64,000 bases of DNA from Fagopyrum homotropicum (Eukaryota; Streptophyta; Magnoliopsida; Caryophyllales; Polygonaceae), in contig BSWB01000004.1 in assembly GCA_033239125.1 (NCBI GenBank), positions 35,089,501 to 35,153,500 of the forward strand. The letters are read 5' to 3'. The notes beneath the pieces are model-generated. The model saw only the letters and a program-made list of their open reading frames with translations. It did no database searches and had not been told where the DNA came from. The position numbers were made by a program, and so were the translations under genes. This document shows, piece after piece, positions 47,076 through 57,805 of this stretch (positions are counted from its first letter, which is position 1; every line of letters starts with the position of its first letter).

Positions 47076-48850
47076 AAACTGTAGCAACTCAGTTGCCTGT
47101 CAAAGGAGATGAGTGCATTAGCACACTCCCACGTAATTAGAAGTCTAAGACTTCTAAGATAAAAGAACGTAGTAAAACATAACTAGTTACAGTACTAATT
47201 TAGGGTCAAATGACTATTTTACCCTTGGTCCCGAAACTCCCAGAATTTCCAAAATTCATGTCTAAACTTCTATTTGAGACTCTAAAATCATATTCTAACT
47301 CCTAAAGTTTAGTTTGGTTACAAACTGGCATTTTTCCTATTTTCCTATTTTTCGAAAGATCGTAAAGGTCTAACTTCGGTTTCAAATATAAAATTCGTAA
47401 AAGCTTATAAAAATTCCGAAACAATTCTCTAGATCATCTATGATGTTCCCTCTACCCTTAGGAGCAAGAATTTCTCAAAACTATTCATCCATCATTTTTA
47501 TAAAAATTCCAAAGTTGGTTACAACACTTGAAGTTTCCTATACTTAGCCAAAATCTGAGTACACTTTGAAAAATCATAACTCCTAAACCACTCACTGGAT
47601 TTATCCCAAATTTTGATATGTTCTACTATAAAATCTTACCTATAATATATACAAAATTCAGCCGGAAAGGATATCAAGAGCTTATTCAAAATCATCTCAC
47701 AAAACAGCATCACTTGCTGTTTTCCCCCAACACTCAGCACATATATAAAAACGTCAACTTTGAAACACAATAACTTTCGAACCGTAACTCCGATTCCTCC
47801 CAAATTTTAATATGATCTACAACAAGATGTCAACTATATCATATCAAAAATTCAAGTCTAACAGAAGTCAATAACCCCTCCAAATTTATTCCACAAAACT
47901 GCATCTCAAGCAACTTTCCTCAAACTCAGCACACTTAGAAAACTGCATGAGAAGCCAACTTGATAAAATCATATCTCCTAAACTATAATTCAGAATAGGC
48001 TCAAATTTCAGTATGTTCTACACTGCAATACCGACAACAACATATCCAAAAACCAGGAGCAAAGGAAAAGTCTAACTTATCGAAATCTAGGCTCAAAGTC
48101 GGTTGTTCAACACTTCTTGAAACTCGGAAGAAACAACATGAATCTGTACCGGCTCCTCTATGGCTGTTCTGGGTAGATTTAGGAGACATAAAAGGGCACT
48201 CATTAGGCATGAATTACATGGGCGGAAGTGCAAGAAAGAGAAGGGCATCCACATTACCCGATTTCAAGACTCGAGCGAGGGATTAACGATGGCTCAAGGT
48301 TGCTGTTGAACCCGCTGTTGCACAGGAGGGAACGTCTGGGCTGGTGTCGATGCCCTACTCTCTGGGTCATCGCTGCTGCACAGGAGAGGATCGTCTGGAC
48401 TGCTGGAAGATCGATGAGAGAGCGAGACTGGAGTTGTCATTGCACTTGTTGGAAGATCGAAGAGGGAGAGAGAGACGTGGAGCTGTCGTTGAACTTGCTG
48501 GACGATCGAAGAGGGAGAGAGACACGGAGCTGATTACGTAAATCATGGCGTAATTTGTGCAGAAGAAACCGCTGGCTTGGATAGGTGGGCACGGAAATGT
48601 AACGGCTGAAAGTATGAGTCCGCAGGGTTTCTTCGGCTGAAGTGGTACATGGGCTGGGACGTTTCCTGGGCTGGCTGGGCAGAGGCAAGTAAGTATTGGG
48701 CTGGAGCTGCTGAAGAAGGTAAGGCAGCTGCACACTCCGCTGGGCTGGACGCTGGGCTGCGGACAAGCTGCTGAAACTGGCGAGTTTCTGGGCTGTGCAA
48801 GATGGCGCTGCTGGGCTGAGGCGGACACTGGGCGCTGGGCTGTCAACAGC

Positions 48851-49028
48851 TTGTCTGGGCTTGTCACAGACTTGTCACAGCCTTGTCTGGCCTTGTCACA
48901 GACTCGTCACAGCCTTGTCTGGCCTTGTCACAGCTTCGTCACAGCCTTGTCTGGCCTTGTCACAGCTTCGTCACAGCCTTGTCTGGCCTTGTCACAGCTT
49001 CGTCACAGACTTGTCCGGGCCTTGTCAT
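48851..49028. repeat. 32-bp minisatellite in E left LTR
   Basis: About five units of CTTGTCTGGCCTTGTCACAG plus CTTCGTCACAGC. The same array, with the same unit number and scattered substitutions, is in the right LTR at about 56310-56488. Confidence 0.88.
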
Positions 49029-49050
49029 ATTCTAAATTAGGGCTAAACTT

Positions 49051-49138
49051 ATTATTTTATGTGAAGGTAAGCTACATAAAATGATAAACTTTTAAGAGAT
49101 TCTATCATTTTATGTGAAGGAAATCTACATAAAATGAT
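49051..49138. other. Two adjacent hairpins near the E LTR start
   Basis: ATTATTTTATGT...ACATAAAATGAT (49051-49084) and ATCATTTTATGT...ACATAAAATGAT (49104-49138) have 11-12-bp arms with 10-11-nt loops. They are related to the T1 inverted repeat at 11628-11662. A second set lies at about 56510-56597. Confidence 0.75.
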
Positions 49139-49241
49139 AAATTTTATAATAATGTGTCTAACTAAGTAGACGGATATGGATCAACTGATCGAGATCGGGT
49201 TTGTTACAGAAATGAACGGAATAAAAATTCCGGATATTACA

Positions 49242-49425
49242 TCAGTACCCCCTTAAAATAAGTTTCGTCCCGAAACTTAAAAGAAGACTCGTAATGTCGG
49301 AGTCCATGCAAACGAATTTAAGCGCCGGAAAGAGGTCACAACGGTCGAGTTCTGATTTGTTTCTGAAATAGCCGGAAGAAATATTCCCGGGTATTACATC
49401 AATCCCCCCTTAGGATAAGTTTCGC
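49242..49425 (-). other. Duplicated PPT / LTR-start region of element E
   Basis: Next to the LTR lies a PPT (minus GGGACGAAACTTATTTTAAGGGGGTACTGA). About 150 bp further in, the string GGGTATTACA (ending 49398) is followed by a second PPT (49399-49425). The segment between reads like the beginning of another LTR (minus TGTAATACCCGGG). Confidence 0.7.
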
Positions 49426-52400
49426 CCCGAAACTTAAAGTACGTCAGTCATAAGGTCAGCCCTCAAGGTACGAATCTAGTGTATCTGCTTGTTACCGTAC
49501 AAGAGTCATCGTTTCCACATATAAGTATCCGGCATATTAAGGTCACCAATAACACACATCCCGACTAAGCACTCGAGCATGAAAATAAACAAGTAGTGAC
49601 ACAATATAACACATATATAAGGCCAAACCCTAACTCGTCGCTCCCTAGATTACACTACCTCCACAAAGGTCTCTGAAAGGTTATGTCTCATACTACCCAT
49701 AGTATCCAAGGTGGCCTCGTCGGCTTTTATAAAACCACTAACTCTGAAGTCTTTTCATGTACAGACTTCACCAGTGCCTACTACCACGTTCTAGTGTGGT
49801 AACTAGATATCTCACCGGTATCATCCGGCTTCATTGCCCGATTCTCTAAGCCGATGTCCTAACTTTTGTCTGGTAAGTATACCTCTAACTGAAACCGTAG
49901 AAAACTAGGGTTACACTCTCCAATAGGGTGAGGTTTACTAGTCCATCAATCACTTATAATCCACTTTACAGCCTCGAGTGGTCACATTTCACAACTCACC
50001 TCCAGGTCTTTTGATGACCGTACAGAAAATAACCTAGTCAACTTTCTTCCCTTCGTTATGTTTACTTGACTACACACTCAGGCCAAAGGTCTTGGACCTC
50101 TGCCAGCACTTCACCAAGTGTCTAATGCTCTTTGTATCACGACTCAATTGTCTTTTAATATGGCTCGGTCATCTTATTCCTCAGGTAAGGAGTCATCCCT
50201 TTACCCTTTTCCGGTCTAGTAGTGGAGACACAATCTAGTGGTCATCATCTGTATTCACTTGGCATTATTATAATATTTATGGATATCTAATATATTGTTA
50301 GCTCATCCTTAGGCTTCTCACGTTTTTTTTTTTTTTTTTTTTTGTCTTGAGTGACATACAATATGTCCGGAATGACGGTATTAGATACAAGGTGATCTCA
50401 CATCACCGTCATTTGCTCACTCTACTTAATAGTTGTTAACATTGTATTCTGTCCTATAATATTCCTCTTACTCAAAACGCAACTCGACTCCGTTCCGAGA
50501 TAAAATTCTTCTTATACTCCATTCTTGAGATTATGTTTTCTATATGTACGAGTACTGGTCTGTAAGTACACTCCCGTAGCTTCCTTTTCTTATCTATCTT
50601 TCGATTCAACTTGATAGTTACTCACCTTGAGCTTGTTAGTGCAGGCCCTACACAACACCTTTATTACTTCGTTACTTCCTTTCTCATTTTATCAAGAAAC
50701 TCGTTCTAAAGTACCATGCTAGGTATTAAATTCCAAATTTACTGGTCTTCCAACATGTGACTAGGTCGGCATGCTTCACTTGGATCTATAATGGGGTACC
50801 ACTCTCTTTCTATACTTCTACGTGCACATACTTTCTCGTCTATCTAGTTGGTGATACAGTTCCTCGACAAAAATTCTTGTCACTCCACGTAGCCTATTTC
50901 ACGTTCCTTCTAAACGAAACGCATTTCACCAATTATCATCGTCTTAAACTCGACATGTCATTTGTTGTACTCTCGAGTTTCCGGTTCTGTGGGTTAGGAC
51001 TCATCACGCTTTCGCTGCGCTACTTTGATAATTATGTTGTCACCCGCTAATCGTAAGGACATTTTCCGTGAGTCCAAATTGATGGACCCAAAACTCTCCC
51101 TCTCAATTACCCCATAAGTCCTATCCGGATGAAATACCAAGTACCTTCCTTACTTGCCTTAAGGGACTAAGATAACGGTTGGAAGACGACCTCTTCCGTT
51201 TACTTTTGGAATTCTTCTAACACGGATCCAAACTTCCTGACTCGACTGAAGTTTGATCTTAACCAACCGAGAAGTAACCTCTAACACGATTCTCTCTATA
51301 CCTTTAGTTGTCTAAGTAGATTTTCGTTGTCTACTTGAGGAACTCCTCCAAAGCATCGGTATAGTTAATTCAATAATCCTCAATCACAGATATCTCTTCT
51401 TAACTGTACATAGCTCGTCAATCCCAAACAACTCTTGCACGTCCTCAGTTGATGTCGGTCAGTCAGTAGTTGACTTATCTCCATTTCCGGTACTCACTTT
51501 TCTCATACCTCTTTTGCCGTTAAATTTCCTGGTGAACACTACTTACTCAAGTTCATCAATTTATACTCCTTTAGCTCATTCTACATTACAACTTCCGGTT
51601 CCCCCGTGAGCTAACTCCATTTCTCGCGTCTCACTGTGTCGTCCATCTGACATCAATGGTCTTTTCTAGGTCTTCCAATATAGCTTGTAATCAAGTCTAC
51701 AAAACTCTCATAACCTTAACTTCCTTCCACTTGCGGTTTATCTAGTAGGGAATGCTACACATACTCTGTCTTGATTGACATAAAACCTTATCAAAATCAT
51801 ATACTCCTTACTCCTCTAGTTCTTCTTTTATAATCCATCTGTACTAACTGTGATATGCACCCTTTTCCTAGCCAGTAGGCAGTAAATCCCTCACACGCTT
51901 CCCTTGGTCTTCAATGACATAAAGGGGGTCCTTTCTGAACGTCTAGTCTTTCTTCTTAAGTTCTTAATTAGGGTTCCTTGCTCGAACTCACTCCATGTTA
52001 TTATTAAGGTACTAGCACGCGGATCGATTTAGCTTCACATTTGTCGTTGTTGATCTCTTGAAGGGTCCTCTAGACGTCTATAAAATTCTTTCATCATTCT
52101 ATGGTTATCCTCCTTATCTGATAACCAGTTACCACTGGTTGACCCGCACGTATTATGTCTCAATTATTACTGACTGGTATGTAGTTGACCTTCCATACGA
52201 TCACATACTTATTGTTCTTCTATCTCTTTTGAAGTTTGATAGACTTGGTGAAAATCTATCTCCTCTAGTTTCTTTGTTAATACTCTTTTAGTTTCTTCCA
52301 CAGTCTGCACTTCTCTTGTTCTCTTATGAGGTCACTATACTCTTCTGAGTCTAGTCCTAGCATTCATCTGTCGTCAATGAGTTCATCAAGTCTTCCACAT

Positions 52401-53558
52401 TAGCTTGTAAGCGTGTCTTCGCGATTCTCCTTACTTTAGTCATCATCTGTTTGCGGTTCTCTGGTATGAACCGTTAGTGTTGGTAACTTAAATCTCTTTG
52501 TAAATGAGAAATTATTGCGGACCCTTGAGTCCACCAATCTCATTTTCTCACATTCTTCCGAATTGGTTGGTGTAGTTCTGTGATTCCACCTTTATAGAAA
52601 TATGTTGTCGAAATTTCAAGCTTCTATTGTATTTGATACTTGTTTCATGATTTCTTTCAAAATTCTTGAATCTTTAAGGAAGTCAAGCCATCTCTATGAT
52701 GAAGAAATTGATTTCTCGTCTGTCACTCTTTTTTTTTTTTTTTTCAATTTCTGTCTTTGTACTTCTTTAATTCTTCACATCGGGGTCAACACCATATCTT
52801 CTTTGTACTCTTAGGCCCATACTTGCCTATGGCGCCGTCCACCTTTGTTGCACTGTCATTTAACCCGACAAGTGTAGTTGTACTCGACACCACTTAATTT
52901 GTATTCCGATTTTGTCCGCTTCAATTTGCGCTTCTTATCAGTCCTTACGTATATTCTTGAGTTTCATCTCTCGTCTTCCCACCGCTAAATTCCTTGTATG
53001 GACTTCTATCACTTCTATCTGAGTTTATTTGATATTCTTTCTTATCTAATTATTCTCGTGGTTAAGAATCATCTTTTAATCTTCACTTTATGTCAACTCG
53101 TTCTTCAAATGATTGTAGGAATCGCCAGAATGTACGTCAGGACACATTACTTTACTCCGAGGTCGGAGTCCATTATTTTCCTATAGAGATACTCTTTACG
53201 ATCTACTAAAATTTTATCATAAGGCGATGATCGCATGATATTAACTCAACTAAAGTATATTTCCTATCCTTTAAGGTACTAAAAAGTTACATGCGTATAG
53301 ATATACATATAACTTACATAAACATACAATACTATAAGTCCACAAACTATTTCTCATCTACTAAGCTGCAGAGATCCACGGAGAACGATGGTGGTCCGAC
53401 GTACTACTAACCCAACAACCCGACTATGCACGTGTGTAAAAACAGAAATCCGTTTTGAAAATCTTAGACCCCTTTCGGGTTCTAGTTATTTTATACATTC
53501 GGTCTTTTAGAAGATTTCAAGTGCCATTGTTGCCAACCCAGAGCTCTGATACCATGTT
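49426..53558 (-). pseudogene. Element E interior, noncoding, with PBS
   Basis: The PBS is at 53545-53556 (minus TGGTATCAGAGC, tRNA-iMet type), adjacent to the right LTR. No intact ORF and no clear pol motif could be read. By position and size it corresponds to an eroded pol as in D and H. Poly-T runs lie at about 50322-50343 and 52729-52744. Confidence 0.72.
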
Positions 53559-53833
53559 GTAACACCCCAAATTCTCGGAACTCGGGGAGCTACTGGTCAG
53601 GACCTCACAATGGGTCCCGACCTTGGTTTAACAACAACATTACTTGGATCTTACAACAAGGCACAAATGTACTTGAAACAATTTGAAAACATAATATTTT
53701 TACTGTATGAATGTACACATGTGACAGCCTTACGAAACATATACATATACATAACATGCATGCTGTAAGGGAGACTCCCCCGTCCCCATCTAATGAGTAC
53801 GTGGACCCGGCTGACCATCCGTTCCGGATCACT

Positions 53834-54303
53834 CTGCAACTGTCTATCTCTACAAATCTACAACACGGATAAACCGTTAGCTAACTATCCAAATATAAGT
53901 AGAATGACAACAGCACAAACACAAGCAGAAACAAAAATAAACAAACATCATGCTGGCACTCAACCGTTTATTATCTATTATTTAAGTGATTCATCTTATT
54001 CAATTGACCGTTGTGGCACGAGAGCTATTAATTGTTCTCGCCTCCGTTCCTTATCCAACTGGGTGTAGGTCTAGCTGACCTCCGCCGGTAGCATCACTAC
54101 AAACCGAGTATGGACTAGTCCCTAAAGAAACCCCCAGCGCTCGCAAGCTAACTGAGCAGAATGCCACCGCCCGTTACTCTTAGGCCAAGTATAGGTCGGT
54201 AAATATATATCACAACCTATCTCTCTAAACATTTCAATCACACACCACTATCATCATTCATGCTCATATTTAGAAGTCAGCTAAGTAAGCCCAAAGGACT
54301 TAC
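53834..54303 (-). other. Putative structured leader intron in E right LTR
   Basis: The donor hairpin (minus) is at 54303-54285, the second stem CGAGA...TCTCG at 54040-54019, and the acceptor CAG ends at 53834. The span is 470 nt. Confidence 0.58.
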
Positions 54304-56309
54304 CTGGTATAAAGCTCGACTCTCTGTAAACCAAACTCCCTCTGTAAACTGTAGCAACTCAGTTGCCTGTCAAAGGAGATGAGTGCATTAGCACACTCCC
54401 ACGTAATTAGAAGTCTAAGACTTCTAAGATAAAAGAACGTAGTTAAACATAACTAGTTACAGTACTAATTTAGGGTCAAATGACTATTTTACCCTTGGTC
54501 CCGAAACTCCCAGAATTTCCAAAATTCATGTCTAAACTTCGATTTGAGACTCTAAAATCATATTCTAACTCCTAAGGTTTAGTTTGGTTACAAACTGGCA
54601 TTTTTCCTATTTTCCTATTTTCCGAAAGATCGTAAAGGTCTAACTTCGGTTTCAAATATAAAATTCGTAAAAGCTTATAAAAATTCCGAAACAATTCTCT
54701 AGATCATCTATGATGTTCCCTCTACCTTTAGGAGCAAGAATTTCTCAAAACTGTTCATCCATCATTTTTATAAAAATTCCAAAGTTGGTTACAACACTTG
54801 AAGTTTCCTATACTTAGCCAAAATCTGAGTACACTTTGAAAAATCATAACTCCTAAACCACTCACTGGATTTATCCCAAATTTTGATATGTTCTACTATA
54901 AAATCTTACCTATAATATATCCAAAATTCAGCCGGAAAGGATATCAAGAGCTTATTCAAAATCATCTCACAAAACAGCATCACTTGCTGTTTTCCCCCAA
55001 CACTCAGCACATATATAAACACGTCAACTTTGAAACACAATAACTCTCGAACCGTAACTCCGATTCTTCCCAAATTTTAATATGATCTACAACAAGATGT
55101 CAAATATATCATATCAAAAATTCAAGCCTAACAGAGATCAAAAGCCTATTCAAAACTATCTCACAAAACAGCATCCCATGCTGTTTTTCTCAACTCAGCA
55201 CATTTATAAAACTGAACTTTGAAACCCCATATCTCTCAAACCGTAACTCTGATTCTTCCCAACTTTTAATATGTTCCACCACAATATGCCAACTATATCA
55301 TATCCAAAATTCAAGTCTAACAGAAGTCAATAACCCCTCCAAATTTATTCCACAAAACTGCATCTCAAGCAACTTTCCTCAAACTCAGCACACTTAGAAA
55401 ACTGCATGAGAAGCCAACTTGATAAAATCATATCTCCTAAACTATAATTCAGAATAGGCTCAAATTTCAGTATGTTCTACACTGCAATACCGACAACAAC
55501 ATATCCAAAAACCAGGAGCAAAGGAAAAGTCTAACTTACCCAAATCTAGGCTCAAAGTCGGTTGTTCAACACTTCTTGAAACTCGGAAGAAACAGCATGA
55601 ATCTGTACCAGCTCCTCTATGGCTGTTCTGGGTAGATTTAGGAGACATAAAAGGGCACTCATTAGGCATGAATTACATGGGCGGAAGTGCAAGAAAGAGA
55701 AGGGCATCCACCTTACCCGATTTCAAGACTCGAGCGAGGGATTAACGATGGCTCAAGGTTGTTGTTGAACCCGCTGTTGCACAGGAGGGAACGTCTGGGC
55801 TGGTGTCGATGCCCTACTCCCTGGGTCATCGCTGCTGCACAAGAGAGGATCGTCTGGACTGCTGGAAGATCGATGAGAGAGCGAGACTGGAGTTGTCATT
55901 GCACTTGTTGGAAGATCGAAGAGGGAGAGAGAGACGTGGAGCTGTCGTTGAACTTGCTGGACGATCGAAGAGGGAGAGAGACACGGAGCTGATTACGTAA
56001 ATCATGGCGTAATTTGTGCAGAAGAAACCGCTGGCTTGGATAGGTGGGCACGGAAATGTAACGGCTGAAAGTATGAGTCCGCAGGGTTTCTTCGGCTGAA
56101 GTGGTACATGGGCTGGGACGTTTCCTGGGCTGGCTGGGCAGAGGCAAGTAAGTATTGGGTTGGAGCTGCTGAAGAAGGTAAGGCAGCTGCACACTCCGCT
56201 GGGCTGGACGCTGGGCTGCGGACAAGCTGCTGAAACTGGCGAGTTTTTGGGCTGTGCAAGATGGCGCTGCTGGGCTGAGGCGGACACTGGGCGCTGGGCT
56301 GTCAACAGC

Positions 56310-56488
56310 CTGACTGGGCTTGTCACAGACTTGTCACAGCCTTGTCTGGCCTTGTCACGGACTCGTCACAGCCTTGTCTGGCCTTGTCACAGCTTCGTCA
56401 CAGCCTTGTCTGGCATTGTCACAGCTTCATCACAGCCTTGTCTGGCCTTGTCACAGCTTCGTCACACACTTGTCCGGGCCTTGTCATA
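56310..56488. repeat. 32-bp minisatellite in E right LTR
   Basis: Counterpart of 48851-49028. Confidence 0.88.
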
Positions 56489-56700
56489 TTCTAAATTAGG
56501 GCTAAACTTATTATTTTATGTGAAGGTAAGCTACATAAAATGATAAACTTTTAAGAGATTCTATCATTTTATGTGAAGGAAATCTACATAAAATGATAAA
56601 TTTTAAAATAATGTGTCTAACTAAGTAGACGGATATGGATCAACTGATCGAGATCGGGTTTGTTACAGAAATGAACGGAATAAAAATTCCGGATATTACA

Positions 56701-57369
56701 AGAGATCGAGAAGAAAATAATCTTATGTGATCTTTGTAAATTGCTAGAGTCAAAAAGATGAATAATCCAGAATCGCGAATATGTAAACAACAATCTTCAA
56801 TCGTATCATATAATTCGATTGTAAGTACTAATTTATTTAACTTTAATGGATTTGAATTAGAAATTCTATTTGAAATTGGACAAGTCATAACCGTTTGTTT
56901 ACAAATCAATAACGAGATTTTCTTTACATATTTCAACTAATTTGAAATTGCCTTTTGAATTATGTATATGTTTCTGTAGTACTTAATACTTCCCTAGACC
57001 AAAACTCTAGAATTAATATATGTTCTCATCCCTATATTCAAGAGGATGTACATACATTACTAGTATACAAAGATACAAAAGTTGAATTTCTCATTATTTT
57101 CAAAGTTACCTTAACATAATTTTTTTTTTCATTTTTGCATTATTTGGAATTTTCTCAAGTTCAATTGTACAGATTTGCAATACATTCAGAATGAATTGTA
57201 TACATGCACAATATATTATCGAGATTTCAGTTTAGTTGAATCCTTAATCGAAAAACTGATATAAATAACTCATATTTTTCTCAATTTCTACAAACTCTCA
57301 TTTAAAACTAGCTAGAAGCAAAGTCATTAGAAAATACTTATCGTCTATACACATGAGAAAGAAATACAA
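56701..57369 (+). other. Upstream flank of the dead MBD copy, second part
   Basis: It begins with the AGAGA duplication. It is collinear with about 14526-15192 upstream of the intact MBD gene, including the TATA position (TATAAATA at 57260-57267). Confidence 0.85.
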
Positions 57370-57805
57370 ATGACTAAGAATCCCTCATCTAGTTCATCTA
57401 GCCATACAAAACCAAATCAAAACAAGACAACTAGTGAAAATAACGATCTTGAGCTAACCGAATGGTTGCCTAGTTGGGAAATGAGAGTTGTAACTCAGAC
57501 TTTTTATTATGGTGTTGGAAATACTGATAATATGAATTTAAGTTCATGATGTTTTTAGTTTTCTTGAAATAATGTATGATGAACTTATTGAATCTTGCTA
57601 AGTTTGTTGCCTAGACTTGAGAAAACCTAGTTCAATTGAGCTTATCTTGAATAATTGCAACTAAATTTCCCCTTTTAATATATTTTTAATAGGTTTCTTA
57701 TTCAAAATGACGTTATGTAGATTGCTGGTCACCATTTTGGCATCGTTTAAGATAGCAAGATGTGCATGAACGGATGTCCGATACAAATATGGACATTTAT
57801 GATTC
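57370..57805 (+). pseudogene. MBD paralogue, exon 1 and part of intron 1, disabled
   Basis: ATG at 57370. The 59-codon frame ends at TGA 57547-57549. It aligns with exon 1 of the intact gene: KNPSS, SSHTKPN, EWLP-WE. The glycine of LPxGW is missing, the conserved Arg before the loop is Gln, and HGAGQTDK became YGVGNTDN. The splice donor AAG|GTGAGT reads AAT|ATGAAT, so splicing would fail. Homology continues through intron 1 until LTR F cuts in at 57806. Exons 2 and 3, if they survive, lie to the right beyond F and G. Confidence 0.88.

Larger units (their letters stand above)
47081..49241 (-). repeat. Element E left LTR, proximal piece after H insertion
   Basis: It continues the LTR from 29505 and ends GGATATTACA at 49241. 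It lacks a block of about 188 bp present in the right LTR at about 55110-55310. It contains the 32-bp minisatellite and paired hairpins. Confidence 0.92.
28713..56700 (-). mobile_element. Non-autonomous LTR retrotransposon E, split by element H
   Basis: The target duplication AGAGA lies at 28708-28712 and 56701-56705. The left LTR is 28713-29505 plus 47081-49241, the interior 49242-53558 and the right LTR 53559-56700. PBS and PPT positions put the element on the minus strand. H and its AAACT duplication lie inside the left LTR. Without H the element would be about 10.4 kb. The first LTR base run is TGAAACACCCC instead of TGTAACACCCC, a point change at the very end. Confidence 0.92.
53559..56700 (-). 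repeat. Element E right LTR (5' LTR)
   Basis: 3142 bp, TGTAACACCCC ... GGATATTACA. It contains the extra block at about 55110-55310, which is an internal near-repeat of its flanks. Confidence 0.92.

Noticed and set aside
48228..48867. Frames in the E LTR (101-166 aa, also at 55687-56543)
   Set aside because: They overlap on both strands across a GC-rich block and minisatellite. No domain was recognised.
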